Source: Bradyrhizobium sp. in8p8 (GTDB lineage Bacteria; Pseudomonadota; Alphaproteobacteria; Rhizobiales; Xanthobacteraceae). Taken from it: a DNA stretch of 64,000 bases. The stretch spans positions 830,001 through 894,000 of the forward strand of contig NZ_AUGD01000001.1 in NCBI RefSeq assembly GCF_000426845.1. The letters run 5' to 3'. Position numbers and translations under genes: made by a program. Of this stretch, positions 1 to 8,580 are shown piece by piece. The notes beneath the pieces are model-generated. The model did not search any database. It was given only the letters and a program-made list of their open reading frames with translations, and was not told the origin of the DNA. Position 1 is the stretch's first letter, and every line of letters begins with the position of its first letter.

Positions 1-1011
1 CGCTACTCCAACCCCACCGTCGCGATGTTCGAGCGCCGCATGATCGAGCTCGAGGGCGCCGAGGCTGCCCGCTCGGCGGCGACCGGCATGGCCGCGGTGA
101 CGACCGCGATCCTGGCGCCGCTGAGGGCGGGCGATCACGTCGTGGCCTCGCGCGCGCTGTTCGGCTCGTGCCTCTACGTCATCCAGGACCTGTTGCCGCG
201 CTACGGGATCGAGACCACGCTGGTCGATGGGCTCGACCTCGACCAATGGCAGCGTGCACTTCGGCCGAACACCAAGACGTTCTTCCTTGAGAGCCCGACC
301 AATCCGACGCTCGACGTGCTCGACATTCCCGCCATCGCCGAGATCGCACACGGAGGCGGCGCACGGCTCGTGGTCGACAACGTGTTCGCGACCCCGATCT
401 GGCAGAGTCCGCTGGCGCTGGGCGCCGACGTCGTCGTCTATTCCGCGACCAAGCATATCGACGGCCAGGGCCGCTGCCTCGGCGGCATCATCCTGTCCTC
501 GGAAGCCTTCATCGCCGAGCACATCCACAACTTCATGCGCCAGACCGGCCCGTCGATCTCGCCGTTCAACGCCTGGGTCCTGCTCAAGGGTCTCGAGACG
601 CTCGGCGTGCGCGTGCGCGCGCAGACCGATACCGCTGCGCGCATTGCGGAGGTGCTGGCGAGCCATCCGAAGATTTCGCGGCTCGTCTATCCCGGCCGCT
701 CCGATCATCCGCAGGCGGCACTGGTCAAGAAGCAAATGCGCGGCGGCTCGACGCTGGTCGGCTTCGAGGTCAAGGGCGGCAAGGCGGCTGCCTTCCGCGT
801 CCTCAATGAACTGAGGCTTGCGAAGATCTCCAACAATCTCGGCGACGCCAAGAGCCTCGTCACGCATCCGGCGACGACGACACACCAACGCTTGAAGCCG
901 GAAGACCGCGCCGCGCTCGGCATCAGCGAAGGCTTCATCCGCTTCTCGGCCGGGCTGGAGCATCCGGACGATCTGATCGAGGATCTGACGGCGGCGCTGG
1001 CGAAGGCGTGA
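1..1011 (+). CDS. metZ: O-succinylhomoserine sulfhydrylase, 5'-truncated by window edge
   Basis: PLP enzyme that joins sulfide to O-succinylhomoserine to give homocysteine, the direct sulfhydrylation route to methionine. The frame is open from base 1, so the N-terminus lies outside; 336 residues are visible of the usual roughly 400. SATKHIDGQGR carries the Schiff-base lysine (about residue 151 of the visible part) and SPTNPTLD lies upstream of it. Cystathionine gamma-synthase is a close relative, but the DGQGR continuation after the lysine favours MetZ. It ends in a palindromic intergenic repeat and converges with the SGNH gene at 1083-2063. Confidence 0.9.
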   Translation, partial: RYSNPTVAMFERRMIELEGAEAARSAATGMAAVTTAILAPLRAGDHVVASRALFGSCLYVIQDLLPRYGIETTLVDGLDLDQWQRALRPNTKTFFLESPTNPTLDVLDIPAIAEIAHGGGARLVVDNVFATPIWQSPLALGADVVVYSATKHIDGQGRCLGGIILSSEAFIAEHIHNFMRQTGPSISPFNAWVLLKGLETLGVRVRAQTDTAARIAEVLASHPKISRLVYPGRSDHPQAALVKKQMRGGSTLVGFEVKGGKAAAFRVLNELRLAKISNNLGDAKSLVTHPATTTHQRLKPEDRAALGISEGFIRFSAGLEHPDDLIEDLTAALAKA

Positions 1012-1082
1012 ATAGCGAATGGCGGAGAGTGATTGGCGAATAGGTTGATCTATTCGCTAGTCGCCAGTCCCTATTCGCCTTC
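1012..1082. repeat. GCGAATGG-type inverted repeat between convergent genes
   Basis: The spacer is almost wholly made of GCGAATGG/CTATTCGCC units in inverted orientation (GGCGAATAGG ... CTATTCGC ... CCCTATTCGCC). A second copy of the same family lies at 23141-23210 in the boxC-boxB spacer. Placed between two convergent genes it could act as a bidirectional terminator or mRNA 3' stabiliser, though there is no T-tract. Confidence 0.7.
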
Positions 1083-2063
1083 TCACATCGGCCGGTATGT
1101 CCTCACGTCCGCGGGCACGTTCACACCGAGCTTGATCTGGTCGACGGACCGGATGATGTCGTCACCCAATAGCTGGGCGAAGCAGGCATAGCCCCAATCG
1201 TTCATGTGCAGGCCGTCGGCGATGACGAAGCCCTCGACCGGAATCGCCTGCTTCTCGTGCCAATCGCGCATCACCTCGAAGCGCGGGAAGATGCCGACGT
1301 GACGGAGCTCGGCGGCCTTGCCGAGCAGCTTCACCATCTTGCCGGCGCTCTCGGCGCGCTGATTGACGGCCGGCGAATATTGCGGATCGACCAGCACGAT
1401 GTCGGTGCCGCCGGCGGCCTGGATGCGGCTGATGCCCTCCTCGACCAGCTTCACGGTGTCGCCGGGATCGAGATTGCGCAGCACGGCGTTGGTGCCGACC
1501 TGCCAGATCACGAGATCCGGATGCACGTCGATCACCTGCGTCTGGAGGCGCTTCATCATCTCGGGGGCATCCTCGCCGCCGACACCGGCATTGATGACCG
1601 TGATGTCGGCGGTCGGGTAGTGCCGGCGCAGCTGCGCGGCAAGACGATTGGGATAGTTGAACTCCGGCGAGCTCGCGCCAAACCCTTGGGTCGACGACGA
1701 GCCGAACGCGACGATGACGACGGGCTGGCCGGCGGCGAGCTTGCCCGCAACGTGCGGCAGCGAGCCCATTGTCTTCGAACCGCCCTTAGACGGCAGGCAT
1801 GGCACACGGTTGAAGATGTCGGCGGCCGACTTTGCAACCTCCTTCACCTTGTCGATGGCACGCGACGTGACGCCGCGCTGCTCGGACGACCTCGCGGCAA
1901 CGGTGGTCTGGGCAGGCGAAGCGGAAGTCGGATCAGCCGGCTGCGCCGGTGTCGGCTGTGCGGCTGGCGTCTGAGCGTATGCGGCCGGCGCCAGCAGCAA
2001 CAGCGCTGCGGCTGCAGGCGCGGCCAGCCATGTCGTCAGGCAAAAAGGGCGGAGAGAACTCAT
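1083..2063 (-). CDS. SGNH/GDSL-family hydrolase, secreted
   Basis: Likely periplasmic esterase or O-acyl hydrolase/transferase of the SGNH fold, 326 aa. An N-terminal signal peptide (hydrophobic run to about residue 30, AYA-QTP cleavage) is followed by a Pro/Ala-rich linker and the catalytic domain from about 110. All four blocks are visible: nucleophile Ser123 in GSSSTQG, Gly in NAGVGGE (158-164), Asn192 in VGTN, and Asp283/His286 in DGLHMND. It starts 12 bases after the preceding gene's stop and is the last gene of the opgC operon, which suggests it acts on the same acylated periplasmic glycan. The substrate cannot be read from sequence. Confidence 0.75.
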   Translation of the reverse strand: MSSLRPFCLTTWLAAPAAAALLLLAPAAYAQTPAAQPTPAQPADPTSASPAQTTVAARSSEQRGVTSRAIDKVKEVAKSAADIFNRVPCLPSKGGSKTMGSLPHVAGKLAAGQPVVIVAFGSSSTQGFGASSPEFNYPNRLAAQLRRHYPTADITVINAGVGGEDAPEMMKRLQTQVIDVHPDLVIWQVGTNAVLRNLDPGDTVKLVEEGISRIQAAGGTDIVLVDPQYSPAVNQRAESAGKMVKLLGKAAELRHVGIFPRFEVMRDWHEKQAIPVEGFVIADGLHMNDWGYACFAQLLGDDIIRSVDQIKLGVNVPADVRTYRPM

Positions 2064-2075
2064 TAACGCTAGACC

Positions 2076-2855
2076 TCAATTTTGCTGCTGGGCCGGCTCC
2101 CGGTGAGCTGCGTCGATCACGAATTGTGCCAACGCCCGGCCAAGGCAATCATGGACCTGTTTCGCCAGTTCGGGCCCGCGGGACGGGCTGAACAGGTCGA
2201 ACTGACCCTGATCATTCCACTGCCGCATGATTGCGAAACGATCGAACAGCGGGATGTCGTGCTCCTGTGCCACGACCCGCATATTATCGAGAAAAGGCTG
2301 GGCCGAAATCATGGTTTCGGTCCGTGGACTGTACTGCAAGTTCATCAAGACGACGTCAGTCCCCGCACTTTGCAATGCAACAACGCCTTCGGTGACGGCG
2401 CTGCGAAAGTCGTCGGGATCGATGGCTCGGATAGCATCCACGGTCCCGGTCTGCCAGATCACCAAGGTAGGCGTTTTTGCTTCCATCAGCTTAACGAAGG
2501 TGGCGGCGGTCTCCTCTGCCGTTTTCTTGCTCTGTATTTCTACGGAGACATGCACCACTCCCGACGGCGGCAGCTTCTCCTTGAGGATCGCCTCCATGCG
2601 CGCGGGGTACGAGCTGTTCTCCGAAGATGGGATGGTCGTCGAGCGGCTGCCTATGACGAGGATCTCGAGCGGCTTGCCAGCCTTGACGGCGGCGGCGACC
2701 TTGGGCAGCGGGCTTTCGCTGGTCAGCAGATAGGCCGGCAAATCGCACGAAGCGGGCGCAGCGGAAGCCGTGGGCGCAGCATCGCCCGCTCGCGCCGTCG
2801 GCGCGGTCAGGCTACCGCAAAGCAGGATCAGGCTCAGGAGAACCTTCGCCTTCAT
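2076..2855 (-). CDS. SGNH-like periplasmic protein lacking catalytic residues
   Basis: 259 aa with a signal peptide (to about residue 23, ARA-GDA). It aligns along its length with its downstream neighbour: PLEILVIGSRSTT matches the nucleophile block, TLVIWQTGTVDA matches LVIWQVGTNAV, and VVLMNLQYSP matches VLVDPQYSP. At each SGNH position the catalytic residue is replaced: Arg71 for Ser, Val139 for Asn, Ser223 for His, and the block II Gly is lost. It therefore looks like a non-catalytic paralogue, perhaps a binding or scaffold subunit. Its ATG overlaps the opgC stop (ATGA), so the two are translationally coupled. Confidence 0.7.
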   Translation of the reverse strand: MKAKVLLSLILLCGSLTAPTARAGDAAPTASAAPASCDLPAYLLTSESPLPKVAAAVKAGKPLEILVIGSRSTTIPSSENSSYPARMEAILKEKLPPSGVVHVSVEIQSKKTAEETAATFVKLMEAKTPTLVIWQTGTVDAIRAIDPDDFRSAVTEGVVALQSAGTDVVLMNLQYSPRTETMISAQPFLDNMRVVAQEHDIPLFDRFAIMRQWNDQGQFDLFSPSRGPELAKQVHDCLGRALAQFVIDAAHREPAQQQN

Positions 2856-4111
2856 CAGCCCCCTCCCGCCAGATCGGCGTTGCCGACGGCGTTTTTGCTT
2901 TTCGCACCGCTCTTGTCAGCCACGCGCTTATACCACGAAATCACCCACGCCACGCCCCACATGATCAGGACTCCGCAGAGACTAATCAACGCATGCATGA
3001 CTGCGCCACCGGAGACTTCCGCCAGGATGAAGTGGCCGGCGAAGGCCAGGAAGACGCCGAGGCAGAAGATCTCGAGCGAATGCTGACCGCACAGGATCAG
3101 CGGCCGCAGCCAAGGCGACTTCAGGCCCGGCCAATCCCGCGGCAGGAAACGCACCGTGAGCGCGGCCAGCGCCAGGAAATGCGTGAAGCGCAAGACGTCG
3201 AGATCTGTCTTGTTGATCGGATACATCCATTGCTCGATCAGCTTCGGCATGAACTGGGAGAGCTGCGGCACATACCAGGTCAACGTCACGTAGAACGACG
3301 CGACGAGATAGGCGATAGCCATCCACATCGTGACGCGTGACGACAGAATGCGCGACATGCGGCGCGCACCTCCGAGCGCACACCATGCACCGAAGACGAA
3401 CAGCAATTGCCAGGCAAAGGGATTGAAGGCCCAGAAGCCGTTCGGATAGGCCGACAGATAAAGATCGAACTCCCAGGTCACTGCGTAGAGCACGACCGAG
3501 AGGCCGAGCGTGACGTCGGGCCGCCACTTCATCGACCAGAGGATAAAAGGCAGCGCCAGCATCAATACGATGTAGAGCGGCAGCACGTCCATGTTGACGG
3601 GACGGAAACGCAAAAGCAGCGCCTGCACGATGGTGATGTCGGGCTGCTTGAGGAAGTCCATGATGCCCATCTCTTCGGTATAGAGCGGGTTCTCGAAGCG
3701 GGTCGCCACATAGGAGATTTCGGCGAGGAAGATCGTGAACAGGAAGACGTGGGCGACGTAGATCTGCCAGACGCGGCGCAGGATACGCGCGGTGGCGATG
3801 ACGACGCCGCTCTCCAGCATCGCCCGGCCGTAGACGAAGGCGGCGGTATAGCCGGAAATGAAGATGAAGATCTCGGTGGCGTCGCTGAACCCGTAATTGC
3901 GGATCGTGAACCAGGTCAGCAGACTGGGCGGCAGGTGGTCGACGAAGATCAGCCACAAGGCGAGTCCGCGAAACAGATCGAGCCGGAGCTCGCGCTCGCC
4001 GATGGCCGGCAGCGTAATGGCGGGTACGGCGGTGCGTGGCTTGGCCGCCGCGGGCTTGGTGCCAGCGGCGCCCGCGATCGTCGGTCCCGTCACTTGGTCG
4101 GCAATGGTCAT
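2855..4111 (-). CDS. opgC: OpgC-family membrane acyltransferase
   Basis: Integral membrane protein of 418 aa with about ten hydrophobic segments. RLDLFRGLALWLIFVDHLP opens the transmembrane domain, the signature of OpgC/acyltransferase-3-like proteins that succinylate osmoregulated periplasmic glucans. The open frame extends upstream to 4387, but that would overlap apaG on the other strand and the extra residues lack membrane character, so I start at MTIADQ (4111). The two following SGNH genes are in the same operon, as expected for acyl transfer from a membrane donor to a periplasmic sugar. Substrate and exact family name are inferred. Confidence 0.8.
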   Translation of the reverse strand: MTIADQVTGPTIAGAAGTKPAAAKPRTAVPAITLPAIGERELRLDLFRGLALWLIFVDHLPPSLLTWFTIRNYGFSDATEIFIFISGYTAAFVYGRAMLESGVVIATARILRRVWQIYVAHVFLFTIFLAEISYVATRFENPLYTEEMGIMDFLKQPDITIVQALLLRFRPVNMDVLPLYIVLMLALPFILWSMKWRPDVTLGLSVVLYAVTWEFDLYLSAYPNGFWAFNPFAWQLLFVFGAWCALGGARRMSRILSSRVTMWMAIAYLVASFYVTLTWYVPQLSQFMPKLIEQWMYPINKTDLDVLRFTHFLALAALTVRFLPRDWPGLKSPWLRPLILCGQHSLEIFCLGVFLAFAGHFILAEVSGGAVMHALISLCGVLIMWGVAWVISWYKRVADKSGAKSKNAVGNADLAGGG

Positions 4112-4305
4112 CGGGGGCAAAAAACCCTTCCCGCAAATCGCGACGTTGACGGAATGTAGCGGTCCGGCGGCCGTCTCGCAAAGCGGCCGGACCCACATCA
4201 GGAGGTCACTGTGGGTGTCCTTCCCTTCCAAATCTGGCCGGACGATGTCGCCGAAGCCAGCCTGGGGCGTTTGGTTCCCGGGACGGATTTCGGTATGATG
4301 CAGCC

Positions 4306-4698
4306 ATGTACCGCGCCGTGACCCGCCAGATCGAAGTGACCGTCGAGCCGAACTTTGTTCCGGAGCAGTCGTCGGCGGACCGCTCACGCTATTTCTGGTC
4401 CTACACCATCGTGATCACCAATTCGGGCGAGGAGACGGTGCAGCTCAAGACGCGGCACTGGATCATCACCGATGCCTCCGGCCGCCAACAGGAGGTAAAG
4501 GGGGAGGGCGTGGTCGGCGAGCAACCGATCCTGGCCCCCGGCGAGCGCTTCGAATACACCTCCGGCGTGCCGCTCTCGACCGCCTCCGGTTTCATGACCG
4601 GTCGGTACCAGATGGTCAGCGAAACCGGCGAGCGCTTCGAAATCGACGTACCGACATTTTCGCTGGACAGCCCCGACAACAAGCGGGTGTTGAACTGA
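4306..4698 (+). CDS. apaG: ApaG family protein
   Basis: 130 aa single ApaG domain: an all-beta fibronectin-like fold with RYFWSYTIVITNSG, LKTRHWIITDASG, VVGEQPILAPGERFEYTSG and MTGRYQMV, the usual order of conserved strands. ApaG proteins are linked genetically to Co2+ and Mg2+ homeostasis; biochemical role is unsettled. It is divergent from opgC with about 195 bases between the two starts. Full family length, no anomalies. Confidence 0.93.
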   Translation: MYRAVTRQIEVTVEPNFVPEQSSADRSRYFWSYTIVITNSGEETVQLKTRHWIITDASGRQQEVKGEGVVGEQPILAPGERFEYTSGVPLSTASGFMTGRYQMVSETGERFEIDVPTFSLDSPDNKRVLN

Positions 4699-4739
4699 GG
4701 ACGGGCGCAGCGAAGCCGTCCAGACCGCCACCGCGCAAA

Positions 4740-4811
4740 GACGCGGGATTGCTTCGCGGAGCCTGTCACCGGGCCGCGCTTCGCGCGGACCGGTTGGCGC
4801 GCAATGACGGA
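4740..4811. repeat. CATTGCGAG/CTCGCAATGAC-type intergenic repeat
   Basis: Contains GATTGCTTCGCGG, GGGCCGCGCTTCGCGCGGACC and GCGCAATGACGG, the same modules as at 51990-52106 in the opposite order. Lies between convergent apaG and hslO. Related copies with CATTGCGAG ends are at 33498-33583 and 35099-35182. Confidence 0.7.
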
Positions 4812-4819
4812 GGATAGGA

Positions 4820-5827
4820 TTAAGCGTCCTCGACGCCCGCCTCGTGCGGCGTGAACTGGTAGACCGACGAGCAGAACTCGCAGGTGACGACGACCTTGTC
4901 GTCCTTCACCATCGCGGCGCGGTCGTCGGGCGAGAAGCTATTCAGCATCGAGGCAACCGCATCGCGCGAGCAGGAGCACCGGGCCTGAAGGACCTGCGGA
5001 TTGAACACGCGCACGCCGCGCTCGTGGAAGAGACGGTAGAGCAACCGCTCGCCGGAGAGCTCGGGATCGATCAACTCGATGTCTTCGACGGTTTCGATCA
5101 GCGAGCGCGCCTCGACCCAGGCGTCGTCTTCGGCGACGCTGTGCACCTCGGTACCATCAGGGGCATCGCCGGGATGCAGATCGGCCTGCCAGGCACGCTC
5201 GGGGGCCTTGGGCAGAAACTGCATCAACATGCCGCCGGCGCGCCAGCGATGCTTGCCGCCGTCGCTCGAGCGCCACTCCTCGCCGACTGCGAGGCGGACG
5301 CGCGTCGGGATCTGCTCGGAGCGCAGGAAATATTCGTGCGCGGCGTCTTCCAGGCTGCCGCCGTCGAGCGCGACCAGTCCCTGGTAGCGGCTCATGTCGG
5401 GGCCCTGGTCGATGGTCATGGCGAGATGGCCGCGGCCAAGCAGCGTGCCGGAATCCTTGGCTTCGCCGAGACGCGCGGCATCGAAGCGCGCATAGGCGCG
5501 CAGGCGATCCGGCGCCACGTAATCGACGACCAGGAACGAGACCGGACCATCGGTCTGGGCCTGCAGGATGAAGCGGCCCTCGAATTTAAGCGCGCTGCCG
5601 AGCAGCGTCGTCAGCATGATGGCCTCGCCGAGCAGCTTGCCGACCGGCGCCGGATAATCGTGCTTGGTGAGAATGTCGTCGAGCGCCGGGCCGAGCCGTA
5701 CCAGCCGCCCGCGCACGTCGAGCGCGTCGACCTCGTAAGGCAGCACCGCGTCGTCGATCGGAACGGCCGATGGTGCGCGAACCGGACCTTCCGGCCCGGT
5801 TTTCATGTCAGGGGATTGGGAAACCAT
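4820..5827 (-). CDS. hslO: Redox-regulated chaperone Hsp33
   Basis: 335 aa cytosolic holdase chaperone activated by oxidation and unfolding. The N-terminal domain has FEGRFILQAQTDGPVS; the C-terminal zinc switch shows CSCSRD and CEFC, the four conserved cysteines that bind Zn2+ when reduced and form disulfides under oxidative stress. Length is slightly above the E. coli protein because of an N-terminal extension of about 25 residues common in alphaproteobacteria. It follows argF on the same strand but 150 bases apart with a repeat between, so it may have its own promoter. Confidence 0.95.
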   Translation of the reverse strand: MVSQSPDMKTGPEGPVRAPSAVPIDDAVLPYEVDALDVRGRLVRLGPALDDILTKHDYPAPVGKLLGEAIMLTTLLGSALKFEGRFILQAQTDGPVSFLVVDYVAPDRLRAYARFDAARLGEAKDSGTLLGRGHLAMTIDQGPDMSRYQGLVALDGGSLEDAAHEYFLRSEQIPTRVRLAVGEEWRSSDGGKHRWRAGGMLMQFLPKAPERAWQADLHPGDAPDGTEVHSVAEDDAWVEARSLIETVEDIELIDPELSGERLLYRLFHERGVRVFNPQVLQARCSCSRDAVASMLNSFSPDDRAAMVKDDKVVVTCEFCSSVYQFTPHEAGVEDA

Positions 5828-5859
5828 GGCGCACTATTTGGGGTCGGAGGCGGAAAATG

Positions 5860-5979
5860 GAAGGGGAACGCCGGCATTCCGTCGTCCTCACGGGCCGCGT
5901 AGCCCGGGTATCCGGGGAGATCGTTTCACGAGTTGAGAACCCCGGATTTCGCTGCGCTTCATCCGGACTCCAAGCAAGC
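5860..5979. repeat. Palindromic repeat remnants between argF and hslO
   Basis: The spacer contains GTAGCCCGGGTATCCGGGG and, inverted, CCCCGGATTTCGCTGCGC followed by TTCATCCGG. This is the pattern of a dispersed rhizobial intergenic palindrome. It may separate hslO expression from argD-argF. Confidence 0.5.
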
Positions 5980-6915
5980 TTATTTCACCGCGTCAAAGCA
6001 CCAGGCCAGAATGCCCTTCTGCGCATGCAGGCGGTTTTCGGCCTCGTCGAACACGACCGATTGCGGGCCGTCGATCACTTCATCGGTGACCTCCTCGCCG
6101 CGATGGGCAGGCAGGCAGTGCATGAACAGCGCGTCCGGCTTGGCCAGCGACATCAGCTTGGCGTTGACCTGGTACGGCTTCAGCACGTTGTGGCGGTGCT
6201 CGCCTTCCTTGTCGCCCATCGACACCCAGGTGTCGGTGACGACGCAGTCGGCGCCGCGCACGGCGGCTTCCGGATCGGTGCCGAGCACGATCGGCGCGCC
6301 GGTCGCCTTGATCCAGTCCCGCATCGCCTTCTTCGGTGCGAGCTCGGAAGGTGTTGCGACGTTGAGCTGGAACTTGAAGCGTTCTGCGGCATGCGCCCAG
6401 GACGCCAGCACGTTGTTGTCGTCACCGGTCCAGGCCACCGTCCTGCCCTCGATCGGGCCGCGATGCTCCTCATAGGTCATGAGGTCGGCCATCACCTGGC
6501 AAGGATGCGAGCGCCGCGTCAGGCCGTTGATGACGGGCACGGTGGCGTTGGCCGCAAGCTCCAGCAGCGCATCGTGATTGAGGATGCGGATCATGATCGC
6601 ATCGACATAGCGCGACAGCACGCGCGCGGTGTCGGCGATGGTCTCGCCGCGGCCGAGCTGCATCTCGGCGCCGGTGAGCATGATCGCTTCGCCGCCGAGC
6701 TGGCGCATGCCGACGTCGAACGAGACGCGCGTGCGGGTCGAGGGACGCTCGAAGATCATCGCCAGCGTCTTGCCTTCGAGCGGCCTGACCGGCTGATGCG
6801 CCTTCTGCTTGGCCTTCATGGCGGAGGATGCGGCGAGCATGCGCTTGAGCTCCGACAACGGCAGCTCGTTGATGTCCAAGAAGTGCTTAGGAGCTTTGTC
6901 GGGCGTCTTGCTCAT
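5980..6915 (-). CDS. argF: Ornithine carbamoyltransferase
   Basis: 311 aa, catalyses ornithine + carbamoyl phosphate to citrulline in arginine synthesis. Carbamoyl-phosphate motif [12 protein letters not shown] is near the N-terminus, with [16 protein letters not shown] and the ornithine-binding [11 protein letters not shown] near the C-terminus. Its ATG overlaps the argD stop (ATGA), giving a translationally coupled argD-argF pair. Length and motifs are normal. Confidence 0.96.
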   Translation of the reverse strand: MSKTPDKAPKHFLDINELPLSELKRMLAASSAMKAKQKAHQPVRPLEGKTLAMIFERPSTRTRVSFDVGMRQLGGEAIMLTGAEMQLGRGETIADTARVLSRYVDAIMIRILNHDALLELAANATVPVINGLTRRSHPCQVMADLMTYEEHRGPIEGRTVAWTGDDNNVLASWAHAAERFKFQLNVATPSELAPKKAMRDWIKATGAPIVLGTDPEAAVRGADCVVTDTWVSMGDKEGEHRHNVLKPYQVNAKLMSLAKPDALFMHCLPAHRGEEVTDEVIDGPQSVVFDEAENRLHAQKGILAWCFDAVK

Positions 6916-8123
6916 CAGCTTGCCGCCCGCTTGGTCTGGCTGGACGAGATCGCAGCGCAGGCGCGTTCGAGCCGCCCGACACTGTCCTCGATCTCGGCCT
7001 CGGTGACGATCAGCGGAGGCAGGAAGCGCACTACGTTGTCGCCGGCCCCGACGGTGAGCAATTTTTCAGCACGCAGCGCCGCGACGAGATCGCCCGAAGG
7101 CACCACGGCCTTGATGCCGACCAAAAGGCCCTCGCCGCGTACCTCGCTGACGACATCGGGGTGCCGGTCGATCACGGAGGCGAGCTTCTGCTTGAGCAGC
7201 AGCGACATCTTCTGCACGTGGTCGAAGAAGCCGGGCTTGAGCATGACATCGAGCACGGCATTGGCCGCGGCGATCGCGAGCGGATTGCCGCCGAAGGTCG
7301 AACCGTGCGAGCCGGGCCCCATGCCGGCGGCCGCGTCCGCGGTCGCGAGCACCGCGCCGATCGGGAAGCCGCCGCCGAGCGCCTTCGCCAGCGACATTAC
7401 GTCGGGCACGACACCGGTGCGCTTGTAGGCGAAGAGCTCGCCGGTGCGGCCCATGCCGGTCTGCACTTCGTCGAAGGCGAGCAGCAGGCCGTGCTCGTTG
7501 CAGAGCTCGCGCAGCGCCTTGAGGAAGGCGGGAGGCGACGAACGAACGCCACCCTCGCCCTGGATCGGCTCGATCAGGATGCCCGCGGTGTGTGGGCCGA
7601 TCGCCTTCTTCACGGCTTCCAGGTCGCCATGCGGCACCTGGTCGAAGCCTTCCATCGGCGGACCGAAGCCCTCCAGATATTTTGCAGATCCGGTGGCGGC
7701 GAGCGTCGCCAGCGTGCGGCCATGGAAGGCGCCCTCGAAGGTGATCATGCGGTAACGATCAGGATGCCCCTTCGAGAAGTGATGGTGGCGCACCAGCTTG
7801 ATCACGCCTTCCAGCGCCTCGGCGCCGGAATTGCAGAAGAACACGAAGTCCGCAAAGCTCTCGTTGCAGAGCCGGCTTGCGAGCTTCTCGCCGTCCGGGC
7901 TCTGGAACAGGTTCGACATGTGCCAGAGCTTCGTCGCCTGCTCCTGCAACGCCTTGACCAGCGCCGGATGAACATGGCCGAGCGCATTCACCGCCACGCC
8001 CGAGGTGAAATCGAGATAGCGATCTCCGTTGGTCGCGATCAGCCAACAGCCTTCACCGCGCTCGAAACCGAGGTCGGCCCTGGCGAAAACGGGGAGCAAA
8101 TGCGGCGCGGCGCTGTTAGTCAT
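6915..8123 (-). CDS. argD: Acetylornithine/succinyldiaminopimelate aminotransferase
   Basis: 402 aa class III PLP aminotransferase; converts N-acetylglutamate semialdehyde to N-acetylornithine. Visible: [14 protein letters not shown] (phosphate cup), [26 protein letters not shown] and [15 protein letters not shown] with the Schiff-base Lys. I start at MTNSAAPH (8123), where homology to the family begins; upstream in-frame ATGs (8222, 8159) lie in the leader. A 27-base near-palindrome sits 75-101 bases upstream of this start. Confidence 0.95.
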   Translation of the reverse strand: MTNSAAPHLLPVFARADLGFERGEGCWLIATNGDRYLDFTSGVAVNALGHVHPALVKALQEQATKLWHMSNLFQSPDGEKLASRLCNESFADFVFFCNSGAEALEGVIKLVRHHHFSKGHPDRYRMITFEGAFHGRTLATLAATGSAKYLEGFGPPMEGFDQVPHGDLEAVKKAIGPHTAGILIEPIQGEGGVRSSPPAFLKALRELCNEHGLLLAFDEVQTGMGRTGELFAYKRTGVVPDVMSLAKALGGGFPIGAVLATADAAAGMGPGSHGSTFGGNPLAIAAANAVLDVMLKPGFFDHVQKMSLLLKQKLASVIDRHPDVVSEVRGEGLLVGIKAVVPSGDLVAALRAEKLLTVGAGDNVVRFLPPLIVTEAEIEDSVGRLERACAAISSSQTKRAAS

Positions 8124-8197
8124 GACGTCACTTGAATGTTGCGGACGGTGTGATGCATGCATTGCGCAACGCACCATTGACCGGCCCGGAAAACGAA

Positions 8198-8224
8198 ACG
8201 TGCCGCCTTTTAAGGGCGGCACGT
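8198..8224 (-). promoter_or_regulatory. 27-base palindrome in argD leader
   Basis: Arms ACGTGCCGCC and GGCGGCACGT are perfect over 10 bases around a 7-base centre. As RNA it forms a strong hairpin in the argD 5' leader; as DNA it could be an operator. There is no downstream T-tract on either strand, which argues against a simple terminator. Confidence 0.55.
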
Positions 8225-8285
8225 GGGACTATCTTATGCTTGGCAAGACGTGTGTCAATGCCGCCCGAAAGCCCCGCGAAACGCT

Positions 8286-8499
8286 GAATCCGTAGTCTTG
8301 CGGTGCCGATTTTGCGGGATTTTCACCACGGAACATGTGGACGCGAGTCGGCGGACTCTTGCGCGGGAGTCACGCCATATTGTAGCGTTTGGACTGTCAG
8401 ATACGACATCTCGTGCAGCAGTTCTGATCCCAAGAGTCCTCATGTACCGGCGTAAACGTTCGGGCGTCTTGAGCGCGCCCGGCGAGCCTTAAGGGATTC
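8286..8499. promoter_or_regulatory. Cluster of six GANTC (CcrM) methylation sites upstream of gcrA
   Basis: GANTC occurs at 8286 (GAATC), 8345 (GAGTC), 8354 (GACTC), 8367 (GAGTC), 8434 (GAGTC) and 8495 (GATTC). For this base composition under one would be expected in 214 bases. In Caulobacter, GcrA acts at promoters carrying GANTC methylated by CcrM. Confidence 0.7.
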
Positions 8500-8580
8500 T
8501 GGCGGCACGGGTTTTTCAAGGCTTAAGCATTCGCTGTGAAGGCCCCAGGACGGCAGGCGCGCAGCGAGGGAAAGGGTGCA

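Larger units (their letters stand above)
8124..8580. other. Divergent intergenic region argD/gcrA
   Basis: 457 bases without a plausible gene; it must hold the promoters of argD (leftwards) and gcrA (rightwards). It contains a hairpin/operator palindrome at 8198-8224 and six GANTC sites between 8286 and 8499, described separately, plus two isolated TTAA tetramers (8489 and 8523), which are CtrA half-sites at best. Confidence 0.7.

Noticed and set aside
1363-1974. Plus-strand frames opposite the SGNH hydrolase
   Set aside because: Antisense to a gene with signal peptide and complete catalytic motifs.
2340-2400. GCACTTTGCAATGCA resembling a BoxR site within the SGNH-like gene
   Set aside because: Lies inside a coding region, spacing is not six bases, and there is no nearby aromatic gene.
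4112-4387. N-terminal extension of OpgC to 4387
   Set aside because: Would overlap apaG's 5' end and adds polar, non-family sequence; MTIADQ start is better.
5770-7428. Long plus-strand open frame of 552 codons opposite hslO/argF
   Set aside because: Antisense shadow of high-GC genes; Arg/His/Asp-rich, no start signal, overlaps two well-identified genes.
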